The notes under the pieces are model-generated. The model did no database searches. It saw only the letters and a list, made by a program, of their open reading frames with translations, and was not told the DNA's origin. A program made the translations under genes and the position numbers. From NCBI RefSeq assembly GCF_052324685.1, contig NC_135212.1, forward strand, positions 13,441,410 to 13,505,409: a DNA stretch of 64,000 bases, written 5' to 3'. This document shows, one piece after another, positions 11,690 to 25,549 of the stretch (positions are counted from its first letter, which is position 1; each line of letters begins with the position of its first letter). The stretch comes from Brachyhypopomus gauderio (Eukaryota > Chordata > Actinopteri > Gymnotiformes > Hypopomidae).

Positions 11690-12640
11690 GTGTTGAGTGT
11701 ATTAATCCAATTCCATTCCCTCCTGCGTCTCTGTTGTATAATCCATGTGATGAGGGTCTCCAATACCATTATGTGAAGGTGTGAGGGCTTACTGGAAGTG
11801 GTGTCTTATATTTTGGCTGATGAGTACTGCAATATGATTGTAGGTGAAGATAAAACGTATAATGCTCTTCGGCTCTGATGCAGCTATGGGTGTCATGCTG
11901 TGTAACTGTCAAGTGTGTGATTTGATAGATCTGAGTACTCTTTTTGAGTAACCTCAAGGTCTGAGAGCTTTAAATAATACAAAAGCTGCTTCTTCAAAGT
12001 GCTTGTGAGATGAACATAATCTATGATACCGTATCAGCTGTGATATGGTACCATTTGACTAATCCCTTAAATGTATGCTTCGGGTGAAGACTATGTTTGT
12101 GTAATAAACAATGCGTGTCCGTCGGTTTAAATGTAAGCCCCGCTACCAACTGGGCCACATAACACCTTCCTTCAATTACTTGGGATAATCTAGAAATGAG
12201 TTACCGTCAGCCCCGATCACTCTCCTACAGCGGCCAACCACTAGCCAATCCCACCAGTTCCCACCCAGGCCTGATATGATTACCAGAGGAGAATGGAGAT
12301 AATGACTTTGACAATATTTTATTAGAGTGCAATCACATAAAAACATTTCACAGCGGATGATTGCCAGGACACAATATCATCACAACCCCAGATATTAATT
12401 AGCCAGTTAACTGGATACAAGGGGATCGCCTCACCACGAAGCATACCAGTGAAGTACCCAAGCTTAAAAGGGCCCAACAAAAGTAAATAAACACAAACAA
12501 AAAATAAATAAAATAAGTGAACACTACAACCTCCACTTACAAAACAAGCAAATCAAACATACATGAACCGTACCATCAAAAAGAAGGGCCCCAACGCTGG
12601 ACACTCACTTTACTAGGCAACATCATAGACGAAGCACACT
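11690..12640. other. No gene seen
   Basis: This is mostly AT-rich unique-looking DNA. The part from about 12.3 kb may belong to the untranslated end of the Penelope-like element that follows on the minus strand. No supported ORF is present. Confidence 0.4.
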
Positions 12641-12649
12641 TGCATGCTA

Positions 12650-14600
12650 AATTACCACTCAAATAAAACAAGAAAAAAAACTTGTTTGTAAAGTTTTAAA
12701 CGAGAAGGAAAGAACAGCGAGTACTTAAACTGATAAGGTGTTTAATGTTCTGCCCTGTGGTGTCGAGATGAAGACTGTGGTGTTAAGAAAGTCTTCTCCA
12801 TATCTGTATGAAATTTGAGTTTGATTGTCTCATGATGATTGTTAGCAATAGTGGTGAATGAATGAAAGTGGTCCCTCCCGTGTGACCAGACCCCAAAGAT
12901 ATCATCTAAATACCTAAGGTATAGGTCTGGTTGGTGTATGAGCTTATCCTGTAGGGTTTTCTCCCAGTCTGTATATGTTGGCATAGGCTGGGGCAAATTT
13001 TTTGACCATAGCTGTGCCGTGGATCTGTAGAAAATGTTATGAATTAAATTCAAAATCATTCCTAGTCAGGTTAAGGTCCAAGAGACTGAGGAGTTCCTCA
13101 TCCGGCCGTTCCAGGTCTGGGTACATATTAAAGGCCTTTCAAATGGCCTCCAACCCTAAGTGGGTGTCAATGTTGGTGTACAGTGACTCCATATTGGCTG
13201 TAAAAAGGTATCCTTAAGGTAGCTGGTTTGAAGCTGGGAGAGTGGATTGATAAAGTGGTCAATGTACTGTGCAGTATTGTATGACTCACTCCCACAATCA
13301 GAGATAATGGGGAGTCCCTGGGGGATCTCATGAGGCATGGTCCATGTCAGCGGATCTTTGTGAATTTTTGGTAATAGATAAAACTCTCTGGGACGTGGTG
13401 GGTTAGGGCCTATCAAGTCTGTGTGATGAAGCCCTGTTCTTTAAGACCCTGAAGAATGGAAATCAAAAGTGTTTGCATTTTGGCCTATAAAGAGTGTGGG
13501 AGTCTAATGTAGTGTGTCCGGTTATCCAGTTGACGGTAGGCTTCAAGTAGATATTGCTGTCTATCTTGAATGACTATGGCTGATCCCTTGTCTGCTGGTT
13601 TGATGACAATGTCCCTCATGTGTTTTAGTTGTGGTAAAGCTGTTTTATGTTGTGAGGTGATATTATCCCTATCTCACGTTACTGGTGGAAGTGCCTGGAT
13701 TATTTTAGTATTGTTCTGAATGAGTTTCCTAATGGGTGCAGATATGGTCTGGTCCTTGGGTGTCCAGTGAGAAACGTCCGCGAAAGGTGTCAGGATTGTA
13801 TTCTGAGTGTAGTCAAAATGGTCAAGTAGTTTCAGTCGTCTGTTAAAATGATAGATGTCCCCCCTTAACTCCCCCAGTGAGGTCCGTTGTGGTGTGTCCT
13901 CTGCTCAGGAGCTCCTGCTGGGTATCTGTAAGAACAATAGTTCTGGAAATATTAAGACCATTATTCATGATAGTGCAGGGTATGAAGCACCTCCCCAATC
14001 TGTCTAGTTTAACTGGTCTAAGTAGTAGTCCAAAATGCAACTGGCCGTCTCAGTGGTCCAATGGACCGGGTCCCTGGCGTCCACCTTGAACCGGAGTGGT
14101 GAAATTTCATTAAGAAAATTGCCATTGCTGCAATGAAGTCATTTAGTGCTCTAAGATTTTTCTGTTGTGTTTGTAGTAGAAAATCAGAAAAGTGAATAAT
14201 GGGGGTATAGATGGTGGCATTAGGGAAGATATCAGCCACCGATCTCCACAGTTCCTGTAACTGTTTTTTCGAAGTTTGTAAGAACAGTTGGTCCTTATTG
14301 TTGATGCTCAAGGCTAGGATAACTTTTTGGGTGAGTGGGTTGGGAACCAACTTCTGCAAAACTCTTTGCTATATGTAAAAAGCTTGCTCCTGGGAAACTC
14401 TCTATTTGTAAAGAGGTGTCAGTGAAATGGGGAATGCGTGCTAGATTGGAGTCCCCTAGCATAACAACCGGTTTGTGGATAGTCAGGGTCCAGTCTTGGA
14501 TCTTCCTCTGGGATTTCGGGTGTCTAGTTGGATAAAACCTAGTCTCCTCAATAGAAGTGTCCTGTGTGGATATGGTAGTCTGTTTTGGAGAGGGTTCAGA
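12650..14600 (-). mobile_element. Penelope-like retroelement with SGNH-like module
   Basis: Minus-strand translations, in 5' to 3' order, are as follows. First is an SGNH/GDSL-esterase-like segment (about 14.50-14.05 kb) with VVMLGDSNLARIP (block I), ALSINNKDQ and a C-terminal DPVHW (D-x-x-H). A linker with VLTDTQQELLSRG follows. Next is a Penelope-type reverse transcriptase with IKPADKGSAIVI (about 13.61 kb), FYLLPKIHKDP (about 13.38 kb), LFTANMESLYTNI, and the catalytic YLRYLDDIFGVW (about 12.90 kb). The pieces lie in different frames, so the copy is decayed. No GIY-YIG endonuclease is recognised after the RT, suggesting loss or truncation at the 3' end. The family assignment rests on the LPKIHK and KPADKG motifs. 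Confidence 0.8.
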
Positions 14601-15795
14601 TTATCCTAAGGGTAGTCTCTAGGGTTAGAGGTTAGGGCTAATCTCTAGCGGTATAACTAGAAAGGAGGGCCAAAGAGCCCAGTTCTGAGAGCTCTCTGGG
14701 ATATGTTATACTACCCACATAATCATCACAAAGTCAAGTGTACACTAACACCTCATAACACATATTACCACATACTAAAACACTAACACGTACTACCAGA
14801 AAAGTCGACAACCAAGGTTTAAGTAAGTAATAAAGCCTTTAGCCAGGATTTATAGATGGAGACGGAGTGCTGAATTAAAGATGTAGTGTTTTCAACAAGG
14901 ATGTTGGTGACACCAAGATTCACCACAAGCGAAGACCCTGGAGTTTAGTTGCAGCTTTTACTTGCCTTCATGAACATGTGGTGAAAACTGAAATGTCAGA
15001 AAATTAAACCAGTCTCAACACGGAGAATTACATATGTAACGCAAAAGCATCGAGCTAAATTAATTTCACATTTTAGCAAGATAAACATTTACATAAACAA
15101 AACTCCTCTGTATAAATCATTAGTAACACTTACGACATTCCTGCCTGACAATTCAGCATGGATGATATCGGATTGTGCTTGCATACCGCTACTTGCACAT
15201 AGAAAGTGGCTTGCTAGCGGGAAAACCGGAAGTACAACACCGGAAGTACTTCAAAATAAGGCGTATTTCAAAATGAGGCATACATTAGCAATTAAATATT
15301 TATATAAAAAATACATAACCTAACATTTTACATTCTCCATTTAAACCAATAATCATTGTTATTTAGAGAAAAAGCCCTGGGGGCAGCACAAAAGATTAAA
15401 GGCTTTTCATAAGTGAGGGGCTTTATAAGAGGATTCAGAGCTCTTGTATTATATAGAACACATTTTGCAAAAAAAAAAAAAATGGGTGTACTTGAAAAGT
15501 TAGAAAGGCTGCAAGAGGCAAAAAACATGTACTTTCACTTCCTGTCTGTGACCATCATGTTCATTGGATGTTACGGGCCAGCAGAAATTTGGGGTGTGTT
15601 GAATCACTGTGCACTTTCCCTGTGTACATAACACTGCATGTCATCTTCTTAAACCCAATACCCTAAACACTCTAATGCAGTGTTGGTAATTCTACCGCCT
15701 CACAACAACGATTGTGCTATGGCCTCTATTTCTCCCTGTGAAGTCACACACACTCGCACACGGAGCAGCTGGCTTCATTTGTTAGTGCGCAGTTC
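14601..15795. other. No gene seen
   Basis: The region is AT-rich, with a run of 13 A at about 15469-15481. There are no supported ORFs, no clear repeat ends and no splice-linked exons. Confidence 0.45.
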
Positions 15796-15799
15796 CCAT

Positions 15800-16280
15800 A
15801 TCGGAGGTGTTCAAAAGTCACAAAATATAAGTCCAAGTCAAGTCACAAATCTTTAGGCTAGAGTCCAAGTCAAGTCTCAAGTCAATACCAGGATAAACTT
15901 CGGGACAGGAGATGGAAAAATCTATTTTATATATCAGCCGTATTGGCGGCTAAGTGGCTGGCGTAAAATAAACAAACCTATCCGAGTGTGTTTTAGGGGC
16001 TTATGAAATTTTATGTGGACGTTCCAGTGTCTTTAATTTGTTTCCCACATTCTTCAGGTTACCGTCCTCGTGTGTTTACATTTGACACTCAGATTTCTCA
16101 CTCGCGATACATGTGTCCCAAATCACCTAAACAAAAGTAAAGAATAATGGAAAAATAAACTATTTATTTTGTACGAGTCCAAGTCAAATCGAGAGTCCTT
16201 ATGGATGAGTTTTAAGTCAAGTCAGAAGTCTTTTTCTATGTTACTTAAGAGCGACTCACTCACTCAAGTCCCCACTTCTG
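15800..16280. repeat. Decayed AGTC-rich repeat, second copy
   Basis: AAGTCCAAGTCAAGTC-type words cluster at both ends (15.81-15.89 and 16.17-16.28 kb), and the right edge reads CAAGTCCCCACTTCTG, like the edge of the copy at 1-294. The copy is more diverged, and no clean target duplication was found. Confidence 0.5.
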
Positions 16281-16699
16281 CCGCGTAGTGTCAGATTGTT
16301 CTGGGTCCAGTCTCCACAGAACTAACACTGAGCACTTTGGGGCCCCTCCTCCCTCAAACAAACACACTCCTCATTGCAAATAAGCCCTTACCAGTTTACA
16401 CCTCATGGTAACCCTCACCCTAACCATAAAATGAGCCACTAACAGCAAGTTTTAACCATACTGTTGATTTTCTTACAGCTTCCCACATGTAGGCTATATA
16501 TAATATATATATAAAATATATTTTACAAACATTTTGAATGAGTTTTTATGAAATGATTATATGTAAATTCAATCTAAGATTGTGAGTATAAAATAAAATG
16601 TATTCATGCTCCATTGAATCCAGTTCAGGGGTGAATTAAAAGGAGTCCACTGTTCCAAACTTTTTCCAAGATGCGAATTGATATGAACCTGTACCAGGA

Positions 16700-17060
16700 A
16701 AACTTGCTTTTGTGGTTAGTGGAAGCCCAGTGGAAAACATGCACAGAAGAACCCCACTGTGCACAGGAAGCTTAACAGCTTTGAAGTCTGGCAACCAACC
16801 GTTCCGCTGTGTCCGATCCTGGGCGATCTGGCACTGGGCTTCATTTAGGCTCTGCAGATCCTGTGTGATGTCATGGGGTGCTGCAGTATGTGATGCAGGA
16901 TTTTTTTACGGTGCTGAGCTCAACAGTATATGGTTGTGTTCTGTATGGTGTCGTGACGCTCTGCAGTTTGTGTTGGGGGTTATGTATGATGGCACAGACC
17001 ATTCCAGTTTGTGTTGGGGATTCTGTATGATGTCGTGGGACTCGGCTGTATGGGGGTGGG
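16700..17060. repeat. Imperfect tandem repeat, about 60-bp unit
   Basis: Phrases such as TTCTGTATGGTGTCGTG, CTGCAGTTTGTGTTGGGGGT and TTCTGTATGATGTCGTGGG recur at about 60-bp spacing across 16.86-17.05 kb. The open frames here follow the repeat and are not supported as genes. Confidence 0.45.
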
Positions 17061-17285
17061 AGTAATAACTTTATTATTTTATCAAACAAAGTTGCTGTTA
17101 TCCAGATAAAGATGAATCTCTTTGCCTCTGTCTTGATTTGATGTCCCCATTGACCTTGGGATGTCCATATCTGAGGCAGGTCCCTCTCTCTCCTTCTGTA
17201 CAACAGATTGTCATACTGAAGGCACTTTGTTTCCAATTCTTCTGCCAATTTGAAGAATTGAGGATTTCTCAGAATTAAATTTCTC
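17060..17285 (-). other. Unassigned coding-like segment
   Basis: The minus strand from about 17280 to 17065 reads openly through a charged, coding-like stretch that includes LAEELETKCLQYDNLLYRRR, RDLPQIWTSQGQWGHQIKTE and the hydrophobic RFIFIWITATLFDKII. I do not recognise a family. A TTGGCAG near the start could be a splice acceptor, and an AATAAA lies inside the 3' part. No partner exon was found. It could be an exon of an unknown gene, a processed-copy remnant or part of a mobile element. The frame ends in repeat-derived sequence. Confidence 0.25.
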
Positions 17286-17689
17286 AGAATTCAGATCTGG
17301 AACTTATACTAGTGTTACTGTCGGCTGTGTAATATCTGTGTTCCAGCTTTGCAGCCCCTATAAAGGTCTGCGAGAAGATCCGAATGCCAGCTGAGAGTTC
17401 GGTTTTCTTCTGTGATGCATGTTAGTTTTTGTAAAAGTTGCAAACTTGTGACCCTTTGCTTGTGACCCTTGGCTGTTTTCTCTTAGATTATCCCTCGGTG
17501 CTTTTGATATTTGATATTGGTATTTGATAACAGCTGGAAATATAGTTATGTATACTTATACTCATGTACGTACTTATACACATATACTCATGTACATACA
17601 AGCACATAAAGTTGACTGCTGGTTCTTTTCATTTTTTTGTTTCTGCATTGCTTTGTGTAGGGAGTTTATGTACATTTATGTGTTTTCAG

Positions 17690-17975
17690 TTAAATGAAAT
17701 GTGAAATGTGCCATATTTGTGAATTGTGATTTTTCACCGCAATCGAAATTTGTCCTCCGCATTTACCCATCTGTGCAGTTAGAACACTAACACACACACC
17801 AGTGATTACTAGGGGGCTGTGGTGCACACGTGCCCAGAGCAGTGGGCAGCCCTAGCCCGGCGCCCGGGGAGCAGTTGGGGTTAGGTACCTTGCTCAAGGA
17901 CACCTCAGTCATGGCCTCAGGCCTGGGAATCGAACCCACGACCCTTCGGTCACAAGACCAGTTCCATACCACAGG
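17690..17975 (-). mobile_element. tRNA-derived SINE
   Basis: On the minus strand the repeat begins with a tRNA-like head holding a good polymerase III B box (GGGTTCGATTCCC, near 17.93 kb). A conserved fish SINE body follows, with CTTGAGCAAGGTACCTAACCCCAACTGCTCCCC and a tail ending near 17.70 kb in ATTGCGGTGAAAAATC. The body resembles central domains shared among several vertebrate SINE families. The exact family cannot be fixed by eye. Confidence 0.7.
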
Positions 17976-17979
17976 ACCA

Positions 17980-19220
17980 TGACTTTCAGTTTCTTATATT
18001 TTAGCAAGTTAGTGAGACAGTTGGTGATAATAGTTATGGGTTATGTTTACTTCATTTGTTTAGCTTTCAGCATTAGTCAACCTGTCCGACGTTATATGTG
18101 CTACACTTTATGGAACAATCTCATATTACACCTAGGCTCCTGTCTCGTGTGGAATTTCTAGCATTCCCTTCACCACACTGCACTACAGTCTCACTGGTGT
18201 TTCCACGTTGTGTTACAAGCCCTACCTCGGCAAGAACATCACTATGATCAGAAAGCAGACATCTAGAAGACATCTAGAAGGCTCATGTACAGCATGTGCT
18301 GACTTTGACTCCACATAGACCGAGCAGCAGTCCGTCAATGCTGCCAAATATGAGTTCATCCACCATCCATCGTTCAACACAAACAAAAATAAAAGATTAC
18401 ACAGCCATTGACTAGTCACGCAACTACTGGCTAGCAGTGAAGTAACACATGAGCAGTTCTGGAAGGTTACAAACTGTTGAAAGGCCTTTCTCCTCTGATC
18501 TGAATAAGTCTGGATTTGGAGTTCAGCCACACAGTCCAGGCAGCTTATGGAGAGGTTACATAACAAGCGCAGGCACTTAAAGGTAACGAGATGGACCATA
18601 TGGCAACAACACACAGGGTTTCTAAAGTGAATACATGCATAGCACACCATTATCAGAGCACTGCAACATTAAGACGTGTTCATTCTGGTAAATATTTGGA
18701 ATAGATCAAATGCAGATAATATATTCAAATGTTGCTGAACATTTCTTGGTTTTAGGTCTTTGGAAAATATTTGTTCTATTGTCTTCTGAGATTGGCTGCA
18801 CCAAGTTATGCAAAGGAAATAAATTTACTTAGTGTTATTTGAAATATTTTTAAATTACACACAGTTACAATATGACCACTGTAGAGTTAGATTTAGATAA
18901 TGTAGGAGCCAATCGGTGGACAGGAGCTGTGAGGAAATGCTTACGTAATCAGCAGAACTGGTGGTACACACGTGAACTTGCTTGGTAAGAGAACCTATCT
19001 GCTGTATGTTGTTTTTACATGGAAGCTGTTGAGTAAAGGTTGGTCAAGTTACTACCTCGGAGTCTTCGTTATATTTCACGCACAACCCACACTAGCGAGA
19101 GTGATATAACCAATCTTAACTGTTAGACTGAAATTCAGTCAAGCTCATCATTTGTCATAATTCCACACTGGCAGCACTGATGCCATAGCACAGCTGTAAA
19201 AGCTGTTAACGTTTTTACAA
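17980..19220. other. No gene seen
   Basis: A 142-codon open frame on the minus strand (18222-18650) has an unusual Cys-rich composition, no known motif and no splice partners. Nothing else is supported. Confidence 0.45.
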
Positions 19221-19224
19221 AATA

Positions 19225-20842
<1,618 letters not shown>

Positions 20843-21074
20843 TAAGTTAAGTATGTGAACATCAATTTAAACAACCATATATATAGCACATGTGCCAGTG
20901 ATTAGCATGTGGCTCCAGCAAGTTTATCTATAGCAGCATAACTAAAGGGACCTGGAGGTGACCACAGTCATGAGGGTCACCGAGATGTTGATTTACACCC
21001 AAATCATTATCACAACTAGAGTGAACACATGACATGGCTGGATGACAGAATTAAAATCTCAGATTACCAGAAGA

Positions 21075-21560
21075 CTCAGTGACTGGGGGCCCCTGAGCTC
21101 CACACCTTCATTTGTAGAATATTAACTTTATTGAAGGCTTGATTAAATAGATGAGTCTTCAGTCTAGATTTACACACTGGAACTGTAATAGAATCTCGGA
21201 AGTCCAATCTTGATGAGACAAAAGTGTGGACCAGTTTCTCTCTATCTGATAACGAAAGTAAATGTCTCAGCTTGGAAATATTACATAAAAACATAGAAAA
21301 GCCAGCCTTAGTGAAATTTCTGATGTGTGTGTCAAAAGAAAAATCAGAATCAAAAATGACATTTAAGCTTTTTACAGATTTTGGTGTTACTGAAAAACCA
21401 TCTAGGGTAAGAGGAATATAAGACCAATTACATCTTACAACTTTGAGTCCAAGAAGCAACACCTCAGTTTTATTGGAATTTAGAAGAAGGAAATTAGACG
21501 CCATCCAGTTTTTTTTTTCCTGGACGCAGTTCTCAGTAGTACTGACATCATCCAGTTGTG
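21075..21560 (-). mobile_element. L2-like LINE reverse transcriptase fragment
   Basis: The minus strand encodes the C-terminal part of an L2-type LINE RT. Motifs include NWMASNFLLLNSNKTEVLLL, LTLDGFSVTPKSVKSLNVIF, DSDFSFDTHIRN and KLRHLLSLSDREKLVHTFVS. The frame is open for about 160 residues, then degrades. No 5' part is present, consistent with 5' truncation. Confidence 0.85.
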
Positions 21561-21745
21561 AGTTTTTCACTATTTGTCTGTGTGTGCATACGTGGGCCCA
21601 ATGTTCATATATAGGTATTTGTATATTTGTATTTGTTCTTGTGACGGGCAGGGTGAGCAACTTAATGAATATTAATATTAAATTGAATATTAAATTGAAT
21701 ATTAAATAAATAAATATTCAATATTAAATAAATATTAAAGTGAAT

Positions 21746-21813
21746 ATTAAACTATCCTCTTTCCCTGAGACTTGGCGATCACGCCAAGTCTCAGGGAAAG
21801 AGGATAGTTTAAT
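21746..21813. repeat. Perfect 68-bp hairpin palindrome
   Basis: A 32-bp arm (21746-21777) is followed by the 4-nt loop ATCA and an exact 32-bp reverse complement (21782-21813). The arm contains ATCCTCTTTCCCTGAGACTT. It lies at the inner edge of an LTR-like segment and next to an AT-rich array of AATATTAAAT-type words. Perfect pairing implies recent origin or gene conversion between the arms. Confidence 0.95.
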
Positions 21814-22042
21814 AGAAAGTGTGCAAACCAAAAACCCGTGCATTGTTCCAAATGAAGGAAATAATAACCAGCAGTCAACTGGTACAAAGACAAGACATAT
21901 ATAGACGAACAAACGACCTTCAGGTGAGACGGATCACGGGTCCCGCCCACCTGAAGGACGAACATCACGTGACCAAAAACAGGACCGCTGCCGCTGTAAC
22001 CGGGGGCGACCGGCAGGGGGCCCCCCACAATGTGACAGTTCT
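21765..22042 (-). mobile_element. LTR-like fossil (possible solo LTR)
   Basis: On the minus strand the segment begins TGTCACATTGTGGGG, has a TATATATGTC box near 21.90 kb and an ATTAAA close to its 3' end, and then runs into the hairpin. This layout fits a retroviral-type LTR, and no internal region is attached. The family (Ty3/gypsy-like) is a guess from general style, and the boundaries are approximate. Confidence 0.4.
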
Positions 22043-25000
22043 GGACTGTAAATTTGAATTTATGTCTCTCATCCTTGTTAATTATTACATTGGACATTCA
22101 AATGAGACATATTTCATTTAGATAAAACTGAACACCAGCTCTTGTTATTGATTATATTTAAACATTGCAAAAGTTTTGGAATTTGGTATTTATTCTGTGG
22201 CCATCTGTGCTCTCATTTTAGTTCACTTTTGTGTTAAATTCTGATATAGCACTGCATATTCAGAATACCCTTGAAATATTTTCTGTTACTACTGGTCTTT
22301 GTGTTTTGATTTGCTAGACGTTTAATAAAAGTATGTGTTGTCATGGAAACCTTCAGCGTCCTGCTTCCCCATCATCTTCCAGGATTATTGATCACTATTA
22401 TTGATTGATCACTCTTCTATTCTTTGATTAGTTACAGGTCAAAATGGAAAAACTGCATGATCATAGAGTGATTTTAGGTCAACTGATTTTGTAGTAACTT
22501 AAAAGTGAAAACAGCAACTAAAGTATAAAGGGGAAACTGCAGGCATAAAAATATCTGTGCTTGCATCTCACACCGTTTCTGCTCTAGTCGAGTCACTGTC
22601 TGACTGGTAATAGGAGCTTTGAGGAAGGCAGTCAGTGGATCATGGCCTTGGTGTTGCTCCTGGCTGAGTATCATATCCTGTAAACTGTTAAAGCCCCAGG
22701 CTAAGACATTTGTAATCCAGATCAAACCAGCTCGGGTGCTTTTGGAAGCCTCAGTGCTCCTACAGTGCAGCTGTGGGCTACTGAGGTCTGGGTTACAGTC
22801 CGGACATGTCAAAACAAGCACATACATGAACTTATACTGTACCTTGAATATTCTGAACTAAAATTCATGCAATTTCTTTGTGTTATGTGTTTTAATGTGT
22901 ACCATAGTGAAGGTGAGGCAAACTATGTGATACGTAGTACGTAAATGTATTTGTTTAATTAGCAGAATAGCACTTATTAGTACGAGCAGCAACATAGAAC
23001 TCTCACGGTCAAACTTGGAAAAAGAACTGACAAAGACGTAGACTAGCATACATGCTTAAATTCACAGACACAAACAAGAAATAGGTGCAAGAGGTGACAT
23101 TGATGAGACAAGAATAACACAGACTCGCACACACACACACCGGGACACACATGGAAGTACAATATGGCCATAAATGGATGCAACAACAAACAAACAGACA
23201 CGCCCGTGACATAATGTATTTGACAATAGTGTTTGTCAAACATTGTATACATTGGTATATTTTCTTTCAAAGCTATTATGGTTTTACTTGGGGGAACCAG
23301 ATATTAAGTCTATATCTACAGTACTTACAACATTCAGCAACATTAAAACACTCCCTCTAGCAGTTTCACCTGTGACTGACCCAAACAACATCCTACTTAA
23401 ATGACCTGTTATCACTTCCAAAACCCACACACTGGGCCCACAGGACTGAGGAAACCCTTCTTATCAGACTCACCAGAGCTTTGGTATGAGGAATTATGAC
23501 TTCCACCATGACAGAGGGCCCCTGTTTAAGGCCTTTGTTGTTTAGGTTGTTCATTTTGTTCCCACCTCGAGGGAAAAGACTTAATTTATCAAAATCATAT
23601 TCATTACAGCTAGTCCCTGTCTTCTCATAACACCCTCAGATTAGTACTTAAATATTAAAACCTAGTGGAAAAAGTTATCTTGCCTCACATTTTTGTTTGC
23701 AGAGTTTGGGTTAGTTCTGTTCATCAGGAAGAAATTTATATCAGTTCTACAGTAGCACATGAAAGACTGGCTAGTGCACACACCTGCTCACCCTAGTGGA
23801 CAGCAGTTCTGGAACTGGACCCACTCACACATTGTCGCTAAACTTCAACGAACCTTGTACAGCTGGGTCACTGGGTCAGTACTTGGTATAACTTCGGAAA
23901 GAACATGTGGTTTCATCTTGGACCTCATAATACCACTTATTCCTGCCGGCACGAGTAGATAGCCATCCAAACCCAGATGAGCTTTGACCTGAGTACGGCG
24001 CCTTCATTCATGATGCTGCTTTGATGCCAGCCTTGATGTTCACTGGTCTTATTATTTTAGAGCTAATTAGGCCTGCATTTTAGATCTAACACTTATCCAT
24101 TTTAACATATATGCAGGACATGCCATTATATTCGCGTCCTCCATTTTAATTTGCTTTAATCATCGTAGCTTTTGGGTTGGTTAACGTTCAGAGTTAGCTT
24201 AACTTCAGTTGGCTTGTTTCTGTCTCTGATTCTGTTAATTATTTGTTAACTGAATCTAAACCAAGTTTTTGACCTTATGCATTCTGTGCATTATAATGTT
24301 AAATTGTTTATATCCGTTAATAAGAAATTGAATTTGTTAACTAAACTCATCACTGTGGCAAATATATTTTAACCAATGGTATTAGGTCACTGCACAGACT
24401 CTGAATTTCACCCTCAGGTAATGAGACTAATATAACATTATTTCACATGTTCCTCTTGTCAAAAACATATTTGCGACAACTGCCAGATACTACAAGATAC
24501 CTTCAGAGGACTCACCCATGGCTTCATGAGTCAAAGCTGTTTCGGTGGCATGAGGGGGACTTTGGGCATGTGGTTTTAGTGTTATGGTTCATCTGTGTAT
24601 ATGGTCATTTCAGATTTTTTTCTAGGAAGTTGCCTGATTTAAATCTGAACTGAACTCAGTCGAAAGTCTTTCCAGGCACCCAGAGGAGTCCTGATGAATG
24701 TCACACTGGCTCTGAGCCTTCTGACCTCATTGCTGTTGGCCTGCATGAAACCACATGATTAATGGGACTCTCAAATGGTCCCAGAAAGATCACGTATCCC
24801 CCTGGGGCTTGAAGACATGAACCCACTCTACAATCTTCACTTCCTTCAGCTGCTGTGCATGTGTCCTGTAACTGCTGATATTCAGGGCTCATATTTATCA
24901 CTTCTCTCAGATTAAAAAGGTTGATATAGAAACATTACATTTCTTTCATCTCTTTATAACTATGTTCAAACAGATGGGAAGAGGTTATCTTATATTACAC

Positions 25001-25140
25001 TAATTACATAGATTACAATGATATGCTTGATAATGGGCCTAATGTCATACTGCACGTACGGGGCAAGACTGGTGGGTGAATGAAGGGACATGGGGTTGGG
25101 GGAGTGGCTGGGGGAGTGGCTATCTTGCCATTGTGATAGT
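22043..25140. other. No gene seen upstream of ppp1r27
   Basis: The region is AT-rich intergenic DNA with a short CA tract at about 23.13 kb. Short ORFs on both strands show no domains or splice support. Regulatory sequence for ppp1r27 may lie at the right end but cannot be recognised by eye. Confidence 0.45.
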
Positions 25141-25182
25141 CACTTGATACAAGGGACATCCTTGAAATAACCCTACCAAGGA

Positions 25183-25188
25183 TATAAA
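25183..25188 (+). promoter_or_regulatory. ppp1r27: TATA box of ppp1r27 (putative)
   Basis: TATAAA lies about 365 bp upstream of the ATG in the context GGATATAAAGGG, with a plausible initiator (CACTCAGTCAG) about 30 bp downstream near 25.21 kb. Nearby E-box-type words (CACTTG near 25141) would fit muscle expression, known for the mammalian gene. The assignment is inferred from position only. Confidence 0.5.
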
Positions 25189-25549
25189 GGGACTTGCATG
25201 TGCACTCAGTCAGAGAACACGCAAAGAGATGACAGAGAACTCTGTGTCCAATCACATTTCGTAAACCAGCTACGACAGGAGAGATCCTGAATTCACCCAG
25301 TAAAGAACAGAAAGGAACCGACACTCATACACAACTGGACAAAAGTGGTTCTGGGATTGAGGAACATTGTGAAGCATCAGAAAGGAAGTATCTGGTTTGC
25401 TCTGTTGGAACTCTGCGTAAGGCCTTAACGGAGGAAGGAGATCCGGGCCTTTTGGATCTTGCCTGGATTGTAGAGCTTATCTGGATTTCCCTTGTGCCTC
25501 CTCGCAATCCCAGAGTGGGGGGGGAGGCGGAAGGGTGGCTTCAACAGGA

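Noticed and set aside
12115-12170. tRNA-like A box (reverse complement GGCCCAGTTGGTAGCGG)
   Set aside because: No matching B box at the right distance and no cloverleaf, so at most a SINE scrap.
18222-18650. 142-codon minus-strand frame, Cys-rich
   Set aside because: No motif, no partner exons and no promoter or polyadenylation context.
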